Source: an uncultured Eubacterium sp. (GTDB lineage Bacteria > Bacillota > Clostridia > Lachnospirales > Lachnospiraceae). From it: DNA of 29,757 nt. Shown piece after piece: positions 16,978-23,577 of this stretch. A program made the position numbers and the translations under genes. The notes under the pieces were generated by a model. The model was not told where the DNA came from, searched no databases, and was given only the letters and a program-made list of their open reading frames with translations. The stretch covers positions 2,186 to 31,942 of the forward strand of contig CAJTLS010000029.1 of NCBI GenBank assembly GCA_910577295.1, written 5' to 3'. Each line of letters starts with the position of its first letter. Position 1 is the stretch's first letter.

Positions 16978-18607
16978 TGTTGTTATCCTCCTTTTCTTTC
17001 TTTCCACGATTGATGTTCCTTAATAATTCGTTTTCATACTCCAGTGTCCGAATATTGTCTTCAAAATCGGAACCATTTAACGCCGAGCATTCATCTTCGT
17101 GCGTGGAAAATCCCTCTTTTACTCTTTTCGCGGCCGCGTCCACTTCCTTTCCGGGGTCAAGCTGCCCCTGCGCCGGCCCATTCCATGTGCATTTGGTATA
17201 TGCTTTTTTAATAGCAACATCATTAAAAAAGCCGGGGGCTACAATACGTCCTTTGCTGACCGCTTCGGCAAACCACAATTCATAAATTTCCTGACAAAAA
17301 TCATTAATAAACCATGTCCTCCTCATCCGGTACGCTTTCCACGTCTCGTTCATAGCTCCTTTAGAAGCAGAAAAATTATTGGAAAACCTCTTTAACAGGA
17401 TTTCCGGCGCGATTTCTAGCGCGGCGCCAATATGTGTCGCCATGGCCGTAACAAATTCGTTAAAATTTCCGGATGGATGATTTGATTCTACCGACTGCAC
17501 TTTTTCCCCAACTTTTAATTCGTTTACCGTGCCGCTTCCCATTAAAATATCATCATCTTCATCCTCTTCCGGTTCTTCATCTTCTCCCCCGAATTCTGCT
17601 ATGCCATTTCCATTTTCTGTTGTAATAAAAACAACAAACATGGCATTGACAACGGCCGCCATAATTTCCGCGTCCGTGTAGCGCGTCATCTGTTTGATTG
17701 TCTCAATTACCGGCGCCAGAAAAGGAACGCCCCTGTACTGCTCCGCACGTTCCGCGTTAAAAATATGTAATATGTTTGGATTGCCCGTTTTTTTGCCTCG
17801 CTTTTCAATTCTAATCCACTCCGCCGGTTTGCTACTATATTCCTCCGGATAGTGTGAGCATACATGATAGGCAAGGACTTTGCCGGAAGCACTGATTTCC
17901 ACGCCGTTTACGATTACCCCGCCATCCTTTGTCTTTATATCATCACCAAAATAGTCACCATCAATCGAAGCCGGCGAACATATTCTGTCCGCTTCGATTA
18001 ATTTAACCCGGAGCTGATAAGGCATATAGTCCAGTTTCTCACCATACATAATCAGGCAGAACTCTTCTCCATTTTTCAGCCAGTCGCCAAACGCAATCTG
18101 TTGCAGCTCGTAAAAATTATTCTGGTCGTTATTATCACACAGCGTCGATTCTGCCCACAGGGCAAATTCTTTTTTTATCTGTTTTTGCAGTTCATTCGCC
18201 TCGTCTTTGCTGATACCGATAAATTCGTAGTCGATTTTAGGCTTTGGAATTAATCCCGCTCCGATACAGTTCGTTCTCGTTGAATTTACTGCTGCCGCAC
18301 CAATGGCGGTATTCATAGATAAATCCCGCGAACGTTCCCGTATTAGTTTCCTGTTTTTTTCAATATCGCTCTTAGCGGATTTACTTGACGAATGAAATTC
18401 TTTCGCCCACGACCGTCTTCGGGAGGCTGCGCCGTGCGAATATCCCGTATTCGTTATCTCTTCCCCCACCAGCGAGCGGACCATCTCTTTTTGTGCGTCC
18501 ACCAGTGCACTTTTCGCCGTCTCCTGCTCTATTGCCGTTCTCGCCCTTGCCCGTCTTGCGCCTCTTACAGGAGAGACAAAACAAACTGCCCTGTCTAACA
18601 AATTCAT
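16961..18607 (-). CDS. Portal protein (lambda gpB family)
   Basis: 548-residue portal subunit. Family features: RRRSWAKEFHSSSKSAKSDIEKNRKLIRERSRDLSMN near the N-terminus, AAAVNSTRTNCIGAGLIPKPKID, FGDWLKNGEEFCLIM, LIEADRICSP, HIFNAERAEQYRGVPFLAPVIETIKQMTRYTDAEI and the C-terminal GAALEIAPEILLKRFSNNFSASKGAMNE with MRRTWFINDFCQEIYELWFAEAV. The dodecameric portal is the DNA entry and exit channel. A very acidic insert (EDEEPEEDEDDD) is near residue 340. It starts 18 bases after the gpW-like gene with GAGGGGTG upstream. Confidence 0.93.
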   Translation of the reverse strand: MNLLDRAVCFVSPVRGARRARARTAIEQETAKSALVDAQKEMVRSLVGEEITNTGYSHGAASRRRSWAKEFHSSSKSAKSDIEKNRKLIRERSRDLSMNTAIGAAAVNSTRTNCIGAGLIPKPKIDYEFIGISKDEANELQKQIKKEFALWAESTLCDNNDQNNFYELQQIAFGDWLKNGEEFCLIMYGEKLDYMPYQLRVKLIEADRICSPASIDGDYFGDDIKTKDGGVIVNGVEISASGKVLAYHVCSHYPEEYSSKPAEWIRIEKRGKKTGNPNILHIFNAERAEQYRGVPFLAPVIETIKQMTRYTDAEIMAAVVNAMFVVFITTENGNGIAEFGGEDEEPEEDEDDDILMGSGTVNELKVGEKVQSVESNHPSGNFNEFVTAMATHIGAALEIAPEILLKRFSNNFSASKGAMNETWKAYRMRRTWFINDFCQEIYELWFAEAVSKGRIVAPGFFNDVAIKKAYTKCTWNGPAQGQLDPGKEVDAAAKRVKEGFSTHEDECSALNGSDFEDNIRTLEYENELLRNINRGKKEKEDNNSGNKD

Positions 18608-18625
18608 AGTTACATCACCCCTCTT

Positions 18626-18856
18626 TTAATCAACTGGTATGACCCGGCGGGAACGCCTCTTTGTTGTACCATACCGCTCTATTGTTTCAATTTCCGCTTC
18701 CAATTTCGCTATCATGTCCTGCACTTTGGCAAGTTTTGTCCTTGTCAGTTGTTTTGAGCCAAGCACATAAGACTGACTGTTTAATATTTTTTCCTCTGCC
18801 TCGCAATACTTTTTGAGCCGTTCCCTTTTTTCTTCCAATAATTCGGTTTTATTCAT
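18626..18856 (-). CDS. Head-tail joining protein gpW-like
   Basis: 76-residue protein from ATG 18856, which has AAAGGA at a good distance (a TTG at 18865 is too close to it). It is almost entirely charged helices: LLEEKRERLKKYCEAEEKILNSQSYVLGSKQLTRTKLAKVQDMIAKLEAEIETIERYG, then a basic tail KRRSRRVIPVD. That length, the helix-SYxLGxKxLTR turn-helix pattern and its place between large terminase and portal are those of lambda gpW, which is inserted at the vertex after DNA packaging. Confidence 0.82.
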   Translation of the reverse strand: MNKTELLEEKRERLKKYCEAEEKILNSQSYVLGSKQLTRTKLAKVQDMIAKLEAEIETIERYGTTKRRSRRVIPVD

Positions 18857-18857
18857 G

Positions 18858-20753
18858 TTATTCAATTCCTTTCTGCGCCCTGCGTCTCTTTTTCTTTCCT
18901 TTTCCTGCCACCTGCATATAATTGATGCCGTCCTCTACTTTTTGCTCCAGCACATCCCATGCAGGACGCCGTATCATGCAGGCGGCATAACCATATACAT
19001 ACAAATCAAGCGGCTCATTCCTTAGTACATCTTTTACCCACACTTCTTTCAGAACGCCGCGAACTTTCTTAATTACCTTTCTTTCTGACAAGAGACATTT
19101 ATAGTATTCCTCATCATATCCGCGCCCCTCATTTGATGGAAAATGTAGATACCCCTCTCCCGGCTTTTCAATTAACGCTCTGTTTGTCAGTGCCGTCTTC
19201 CCGGAATCAACTCCTAAAATAAAAATCTCCGTGTGGTCAACAACAACCTTTTTCCCATTAATTTTTTCTGTTATGTCGACATCTGTCCTTTTATGTACAA
19301 GAGACATGCCCGGCTTGTGTGCATCGCCTTTGATACCATAAACAGATTTCCCCTTATTTTTCATTTTTTTGACCCATTTATATACCTGATTTGCCTCGTA
19401 TCCGGTATCAATTGCGACTGCTGCCACAGATAAACGGTTTCCGTTTTCAAAGTAAAATGCCTGAAATACATACTCTTCGAGTTTATCCCAAATCTCCTGT
19501 TGCTCAATGTTTCCGTATATTTCTGTTTTATAAATGCCCCACGATTCATAATCGCGCGCCCAGCCGCGGATTTCTACCTCAAAGCGGTCGCCCTGTACAT
19601 CAACCGCCGCGGTCAGCATTAACACCCCATCCGGCAAGTCCGCGTTATAATATTCCGCTCTCTTTTGCAAATCCTCGTAGGTTATCTGCCCTCCGCTAAA
19701 ATCAGTTTCTTTCCACGTCTGTCCTAACGTAGTGTTAATAAATGTTTTTAAATCTTCCGCATCGTGTTTCTTTTTTAATTTTTCGTTAGCCTCCTTAAAT
19801 TCTTTTATAATATCTTCCCACCGAACAAACGGGCTGGCCAGCTCGTTGATATGAAAACTTCTGTGTGTCTTTCTCTCCGGATGCGCCGCTATCCATTTAT
19901 GATTACATTCTTTCCAATCCATTTCTCCGATATCTTCTTTGCAATTCACGCAGGTCATGGATACAGAAGAAAAAATAACCCTCTGAAAATCATAGGGCTG
20001 CCATGTTCCGCAACATGGACACTGGACACACCACTCTTCCATACTTCCCGACATAAATTCCGATTCAATTTTGCTGAAACCTTTAATCGTTGGCGTTGAC
20101 GTCTTTATATGCTTTCTGTCCCAAAATGTGGTAGAACGTTTTTGCGCCAGCTTAATCGGATTCCCCTCAGAACCAGCCGATTCTGGAAAACGGTCAATCT
20201 CATCCATCCAGATAACACGTAACGGCATAGACGACAGCGACGCCGCCGAATTAGCCCCTGCTAAAACAATATGTCCGCCCGGATACTGTTTAAACAATAT
20301 CGTATTATCACTGTCCTTTGATTTTGGCGGCGCAATTTTTTTTCCAAGCACATCAACATCATTTATCATCGTTGCCAATCGGGTTTTGGAAAATCTTTCA
20401 CTCAACTGCAGCGTTGGTAATAACATCATCTGTGACGTTGGTTCATAATCAATAAAATAACCTATGCCGCATAAGATAATAAACGTTTTTCCAATCTGCG
20501 CAGAACTCATAACCGATACATCCCTTACTATGGGGTTCGTTATGGCATCCATGATTTCTTTCTGATATGGCGCCCGTTCTACGCGGAACCGTCCGGGTTC
20601 GTTTGAGGTGTCCGGCAAAATCATGTGTTTTTCCGCCCATTGTGTAATTGTCATCTCTTCGCGCGGCCGGAGTATATCGGTCAGCTGGCAGATAAATTGC
20701 AACGTATGAAATTCAACATCAACATCCTTTCTATCCACTTTTACTTTCATCAT
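18858..20753 (-). CDS. Terminase large subunit (GpA family)
   Basis: 631-residue packaging motor with ATPase and nuclease. The ATPase part has a Walker A-like SSAQIGKT at 83-90 and Walker B VIWMDEID at 180-187. A four-Cys zinc ribbon (CVQCPCC at 242-248, CVNC at 268-271) is typical of the GpA branch. The nuclease domain shows acidic residues in AAVDVQGDRFEVEIRGW (D385) and VAIDTGYEANQVYKW (D449). The C-terminus is very basic (KGKKKRRRAQKG). The ATG is directly repeated (ATGATG) and lies within the end of the small terminase gene. GpA/lambda-type enzymes usually cut at cos sites; no cos site was identified here. Confidence 0.95.
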   Translation of the reverse strand: MMKVKVDRKDVDVEFHTLQFICQLTDILRPREEMTITQWAEKHMILPDTSNEPGRFRVERAPYQKEIMDAITNPIVRDVSVMSSAQIGKTFIILCGIGYFIDYEPTSQMMLLPTLQLSERFSKTRLATMINDVDVLGKKIAPPKSKDSDNTILFKQYPGGHIVLAGANSAASLSSMPLRVIWMDEIDRFPESAGSEGNPIKLAQKRSTTFWDRKHIKTSTPTIKGFSKIESEFMSGSMEEWCVQCPCCGTWQPYDFQRVIFSSVSMTCVNCKEDIGEMDWKECNHKWIAAHPERKTHRSFHINELASPFVRWEDIIKEFKEANEKLKKKHDAEDLKTFINTTLGQTWKETDFSGGQITYEDLQKRAEYYNADLPDGVLMLTAAVDVQGDRFEVEIRGWARDYESWGIYKTEIYGNIEQQEIWDKLEEYVFQAFYFENGNRLSVAAVAIDTGYEANQVYKWVKKMKNKGKSVYGIKGDAHKPGMSLVHKRTDVDITEKINGKKVVVDHTEIFILGVDSGKTALTNRALIEKPGEGYLHFPSNEGRGYDEEYYKCLLSERKVIKKVRGVLKEVWVKDVLRNEPLDLYVYGYAACMIRRPAWDVLEQKVEDGINYMQVAGKGKKKRRRAQKGIE

Positions 20754-21321
20754 CAGGCTCCTCCCCTATCCCCAATACATCCTCATCATCAATTTCAATG
20801 CGTTCGTCAGAATAATAATCAGCCGGATTGTACTCGGATAATTCCTGCAAAACAACCTCCACTTCGTGTTTCAGAAGATTTTGGATAGATATTTTATCTT
20901 TCCCCTCCAGCCGCGGAGCGAGCCGGTTTGGCATAGCAAGTAATTTAGATTTAAAATTAACCAGCATACTTGTTAAAACTCTCCCCACATCTTCCGACTT
21001 GTGTACTCTTCCCTGAATCAGGAGCAGCCTGATTTGTGTAATCATGGATTTTAATTTTTCATGTTTAGCTTTTTCTGTGTTTAAATCAAGTACATCGTCA
21101 AAGTCATCCTGTACCCTTTGCCCCGCCTTTTGTATCTTTAAGTTGATAATATAATTTTTTACGGACTCCAGTAAAAGATATTTGCCATGGCTGTCACGCT
21201 TGATTATGCCATCATCCGCTAATTGCCGTACCCGCCTGTTGCTAATACCAAAGCACTGGGCCAGTACCTTGGAAGATACCTTAACCATGATTAAATCATC
21301 TGCGTTTTGCTTATCGCTCAT
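20731..21321 (-). CDS. Terminase small subunit (Nu1-like)
   Basis: 196-residue DNA-recognition subunit. Residues 12-60 form a winged helix-turn-helix: VSSKVLAQCFGISNRRVRQLADDGIIKRDSHGKYLLLESVKNYI, the Nu1 pattern. A long helical middle follows (NTEKAKHEKLKSMITQIRLLLIQGRVHKSEDV), with the RLAPRLEG motif and an acidic tail that probably contacts the large subunit. It has GGGGAGG five bases before its ATG and overlaps the large subunit gene by 23 bases. It is the first gene of the packaging block and lies downstream of a roughly 330-base gap that may carry the late promoter. Confidence 0.88.
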   Translation of the reverse strand: MSDKQNADDLIMVKVSSKVLAQCFGISNRRVRQLADDGIIKRDSHGKYLLLESVKNYIINLKIQKAGQRVQDDFDDVLDLNTEKAKHEKLKSMITQIRLLLIQGRVHKSEDVGRVLTSMLVNFKSKLLAMPNRLAPRLEGKDKISIQNLLKHEVEVVLQELSEYNPADYYSDERIEIDDEDVLGIGEEPDDESKSG

Positions 21322-21479
21322 AACTACCTCCCCGAATCGGAAACGGCAAACCGAAAAATTTTGTAAAAAAAACTACCCACGCTTTGGAAAATTCCGAACC
21401 GCATAGGGCCTTATAGCCTCACAGAACCTATCATTTTCATTGTTTTTAGGCGGTGGGCGGCAATTTCTCCCTCCCTTAT

Positions 21480-21590
21480 TTTGTTTACATAAATATAATT
21501 CTGTAATCTTTTCCGGATTTGCCTTTCTTCTTATTATTGTTTCTTACATTTTACCATCACAAGTTGACACATGATAATTATGTAAACAAA
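21480..21590. repeat. 13-bp inverted repeat TTTGTTTACATAA (85-base spacing)
   Basis: Arms at 21480-21492 and 21578-21590 are exact inverted copies. They lie just downstream of the recombinase gene and upstream of the terminase genes, so they could be protein-binding sites for the recombinase or for a late regulator. The spacing is too long for a simple terminator. Confidence 0.6.
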
Positions 21591-21612
21591 CAGGACAAAC
21601 TAATATCCTGTT
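21587..21612. repeat. 8-bp inverted repeat / possible weak terminator
   Basis: AAACAGGA and TCCTGTTT flank a 10-base spacer about 40 bases downstream of the recombinase stop. On the minus strand the second arm runs into GTTTGTTTAC, a poor U tract, so termination is possible but weak. It shares its arm with the neighbouring 13-bp inverted repeat. Confidence 0.4.
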
Positions 21613-21652
21613 TCCGTTTTGCCATCATCAGGCGCAAAAAAATAAGACCCAT

Positions 21653-22207
21653 TTACTCAAGCAGGTCTATCTTTTTATATACATCATCTACTATGTCCTG
21701 TGTTATGCCGATGTAACGCAATGTCACCTTTTCGTGACTGTGATTAAATAATTCCATTAACATGGCGATATCTTTTGTTTTTTGATAATAATGATATCCA
21801 AATGTTTTTCTTAGTGTATACGTGCCGATACCGTCCTCGATGCCAAATACATTAGCTGCGTTCCTCAGGATTTTATATGCCCGCTGCCGCGATATGGGGA
21901 TATTGATTTGCCTCTTCCCATGAAACAGACACTCATAATCTTTCTTGTCATTAATATATGCTTTTATAATTTTCTGCAAAAACGGACTGATAAATATTCT
22001 CTTTTCCTTGCTTGTCTTTTTTTCCCTGATTGCAATATACTTTTTGTCTTTTACATCACGGACTTTGAGGCGTAAGATATCTGATATGCGGAGTCCCGTG
22101 TATATTCCCATGGCATACATCAATGCATCTCTCGGATTCTTTTCATTTAGATAGTCATATATATCCCTGACTGTCTGCCTGTTCCTGATTGGTTGTACCC
22201 GATTCAA
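21653..22207 (-). CDS. Short tyrosine recombinase / phage integrase family
   Basis: 184-residue catalytic-domain-only tyrosine recombinase starting at TTG 22207. Motifs: YTGLRISDIL with Arg40, a Lys in the beta hairpin (KKTSKEKR, about 64), GTYTLRKTFGYHYY with Arg133, FNHSHEKVTLRYIGI with His156 and nucleophile Tyr165. The usual His of the HxxR box is Tyr130 here (codon TAT). No arm-binding or full core-binding N-terminal domain is present. Such short enzymes occur near the terminase genes in Firmicutes phages, where their role (integration, resolution or inversion) is unclear. A terminator and possible extended -10 lie just upstream. I saw no att site. Confidence 0.85.
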   Translation of the reverse strand: MNRVQPIRNRQTVRDIYDYLNEKNPRDALMYAMGIYTGLRISDILRLKVRDVKDKKYIAIREKKTSKEKRIFISPFLQKIIKAYINDKKDYECLFHGKRQINIPISRQRAYKILRNAANVFGIEDGIGTYTLRKTFGYHYYQKTKDIAMLMELFNHSHEKVTLRYIGITQDIVDDVYKKIDLLE

Positions 22208-22233
22208 TCTATCACCCGCTTTCCTGCAATTAA

Positions 22234-22261
22234 AAGGAGAGACCGTTAATGACCTCTCCTT
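22234..22261 (-). terminator. Rho-independent terminator after hicAB
   Basis: On the minus strand AAGGAGAG and CTCTCCTT form an 8-bp perfect stem with a 12-base loop, followed by TTAATTGC (TTTT overlapping the stem end). It sits between hicB and the recombinase, about 27 bases before the recombinase start, and would end the hicAB transcript. Confidence 0.75.
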
Positions 22262-22275
22262 ACATCAATTCCATG

Positions 22276-22292
22276 GTAACATAATATCACAC
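22276..22292 (-). promoter_or_regulatory. Candidate extended -10 promoter for the recombinase
   Basis: The minus strand has TGATATTATG (TGn followed by TATTAT) about 75 bases upstream of the recombinase TTG. No good -35 is present, as allowed for extended -10 promoters. Two direct copies of ATGTCGTG (22298-22305 and 22309-22316), 11 bases apart, cover the -35 area and could be an operator. The terminator at 22234-22261 would lie in the leader of this transcript, which argues for attenuation or against the promoter. Confidence 0.35.
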
Positions 22293-22330
22293 CTTAACAC
22301 GACATTACCACGACATCTTTTGTTAATTTG

Positions 22331-22349
22331 GATGTCAGATACTGACATC
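22331..22349. repeat. Short palindrome GATGTCAG-ATA-CTGACATC
   Basis: Perfect 8-bp arms with a 3-base centre, just after the hicB stop. It has no T tract, so it reads better as a dimeric protein-binding site or mRNA-stabilising hairpin than as a terminator. GATGTC is also shared with the nearby ATGTCGTG direct repeats. Confidence 0.5.
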
Positions 22350-22355
22350 TTGCGA

Positions 22356-22778
22356 TTACAATTTTAACTTTTGGCATAAAGCTTCCTGCAACACTTTCGA
22401 AAAATTTACTCCGGCTTCATCCGCTTTAACAGAGAGCCAGTAAGGAATCGTACAATTTTTCTTAACGGATTGGTTCATAACTTTTTTCCTGAACGCCTCA
22501 ATATCAACATCCACTAATGTCAATATTCCGGTTGTATAGTCAAAATCATCCGTATTTCTTTTCGCTTTTTCAATTGCCTGTTCATAATCTGATGCTTCTG
22601 GTATTTTCTTTCCTGCGGTTTCCCAGTCAACACATGTTAGTCCGATTATATCTCGTGCCATATCTATCGCATTTTCCATTCCGGTTCCCTGCGTATAAGC
22701 ATCTAAATCCGGCACATATACAATATAATCCGCCTTGAATTTTGCTATAAACGTTGGATAAGCTTTCCTTTCTGACAT
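22356..22778 (-). CDS. hicB: HicB family antitoxin
   Basis: 140-residue antitoxin and probable autorepressor. Residues 8-60 are the HicB partial RNase-H-like fold (YPTFIAKFKADYIVYVPDLDAYTQGTGMENAIDMARDIIGL). The C-terminus (about 107-140, NCTIPYWLSVKADEAGVNFSKVLQEAL) is a ribbon-helix-helix DNA-binding domain, which fits binding to the repeats upstream of hicA. It lies 44 bases after hicA with AAGGAGGG at its start. Confidence 0.88.
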   Translation of the reverse strand: MSERKAYPTFIAKFKADYIVYVPDLDAYTQGTGMENAIDMARDIIGLTCVDWETAGKKIPEASDYEQAIEKAKRNTDDFDYTTGILTLVDVDIEAFRKKVMNQSVKKNCTIPYWLSVKADEAGVNFSKVLQEALCQKLKL

Positions 22779-22809
22779 CTTTCCCTCCTTTTCTTATCAC
22801 AAACGCCCT

Positions 22810-22847
22810 AATCAGGCGGGGATTATTTTAATCCCCATTTCCTGATT
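22810..22847. repeat. Two-part hairpin at the hicA/hicB junction
   Basis: AATCAGG (22810-22816) and GGGGATT (22818-22824) pair with AATCCCC (22830-22836) and CCTGATT (22841-22847), making a stacked 7+7 bp hairpin with a small internal bulge. The hicA stop codon is inside it. In the minus-strand mRNA it may slow translation into hicB, terminate some transcripts or protect the message. Confidence 0.6.
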
Positions 22848-22996
22848 ATCGCCTTTGCGGTCATCTCATTGATTTCCCTGTGCCGCGGCACATTCTCGAA
22901 ATCACTCCCTCTTTGATAAGTATCATGGTTTCCACCATGCCTTTTCAATTCGAAACCCGCTTTCTTTAACATCTTTACGAGGTCCCTTTGCTTCAT
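22823..22996 (-). CDS. hicA: HicA family mRNA interferase toxin
   Basis: 57-residue toxin. HicA toxins cleave mRNA and are held by HicB. It has the dsRBD-like family pattern: MKQRDLVKMLKKAGFELKR, then GGNHDTYQ with the catalytic His24, and PRHREINEMTAKAIIRKWGL at the end. GGGGGAG precedes the ATG. The toxin-first order (hicA then hicB) is the common one. A perfect promoter and operator-like repeats lie directly upstream. Confidence 0.88.
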   Translation of the reverse strand: MKQRDLVKMLKKAGFELKRHGGNHDTYQRGSDFENVPRHREINEMTAKAIIRKWGLK

Positions 22997-23025
22997 AGAC
23001 TCCCCCTTTCTTTATCTTACTTGTA

Positions 23026-23054
23026 ATTATACGCCCTTTGTGCGTATTTGTCAA
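23026..23054 (-). promoter_or_regulatory. Consensus sigma-A promoter of hicAB
   Basis: On the minus strand TTGACA (23049-23054), a 17-base spacer and TATAAT (23026-23031) match the vegetative consensus at every position. Transcription would begin near 23019, about 20 bases before the hicA start. This is by far the strongest promoter seen in the window. Its strength implies tight repression, see the adjacent repeats. Confidence 0.88.
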
Positions 23055-23082
23055 GTTATTTATGCGTATTTTCTGCGTATTT
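23029..23082. promoter_or_regulatory. Probable HicB operator: three phased TGCGTATTT repeats
   Basis: Exact plus-strand copies of TGCGTATTT at 23041-23049, 23063-23071 and 23074-23082 start 22 and 11 bases apart, that is two and one helical turns, so all face one side of the DNA. An inverted half copy (ATACGC) at 23029-23034 overlaps the -10. The set covers the hicAB promoter spacer and upstream region. HicB, with its ribbon-helix-helix tail, is the obvious candidate to bind. The last repeat abuts the end of the sigma-like gene. Confidence 0.7.
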
Positions 23083-23532
23083 TTACCTAATACTTTTTTC
23101 TATCCTTTGGATTTGCCGTACGCAATAACCAAGCAGTTCCGCTGTTTTTTCCTGCGTATATTCCTTTATCTCACGATAAAAAAATACTTTACTTTCTATA
23201 TCTTCTTTTTTGCTATATAACAAAATAAGACGCGTCTTTTCTGCGTTTAACGCATGTAATGTTTCCAGACATTTTTCCAGCTCGGGTTGGAGCATATCTA
23301 TTTTCCGTACGGCATCAAGCAGCGTCAGTTGTTTTAAACTATTACTGACTTTTTCTTCTTCGTTGCTGACACCATTGATTTTTCCCATTTTTTGGCAATA
23401 TGCCATTAGATTATTCTGTGCAGTTTTAATATTTTCGTATTTCGCAGTATATTCCAAAATTTGATTATTTATGTGCCGGAAATATTCACCTCTCTTCGTG
23501 CGTAACGGTTTAGATTTTCTTTTCTTTTTCAC
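23083..23532 (-). CDS. Sigma-like / ArpU-type late transcription regulator
   Basis: 149-residue protein with a long helical N-terminal part (about 1-105, many E/K/L) and a C-terminal helix-turn-helix (FFYREIKEYTQEKTAELLGYCVRQIQRIEKSI, about 117-149) like sigma region 4. Small sigma-like proteins of this kind sit upstream of the terminase genes in many Firmicutes phages and turn on late genes. It starts with GTG at 23532. Function is by analogy; the target promoter is not identified. Confidence 0.7.
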   Translation of the reverse strand: MKKKRKSKPLRTKRGEYFRHINNQILEYTAKYENIKTAQNNLMAYCQKMGKINGVSNEEEKVSNSLKQLTLLDAVRKIDMLQPELEKCLETLHALNAEKTRLILLYSKKEDIESKVFFYREIKEYTQEKTAELLGYCVRQIQRIEKSIR

Positions 23533-23577
23533 CCTTTTTTCACGTCCTTTCTAGAGGAATAATTCACGTATCACGTA

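Larger units (their letters stand above)
21322..21652 (-). other. Intergenic region between recombinase and terminase
   Basis: About 330 bases with no gene I can support. It holds a 13-bp perfect inverted repeat (TTTGTTTACATAA, arms 21480-21492 and 21578-21590) and an 8-bp inverted repeat (AAACAGGA/TCCTGTTT) around 21587-21612. One minus-strand frame, from about 21550 down to 21375, is free of stops but has no usual start or ribosome site. The late operon promoter and any recombinase binding sites are most likely to be here; I found no strong consensus promoter. Confidence 0.5.

Noticed and set aside
21653..22207. Recombinase as proof of an integrated prophage
   Set aside because: No att repeats or host genes are visible, and short recombinases beside terminase genes need not be the integrase.
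22331..22349. Palindrome after hicB as the operon terminator
   Set aside because: No T tract follows on either strand; the stem-loop at 22234-22261 with TTTT is the better terminator.
23041..23082. TGCGTATTT repeats as a CRISPR-like or satellite array
   Set aside because: Units are only 9 bp, unevenly spaced and sit on a promoter, so an operator is the better reading.
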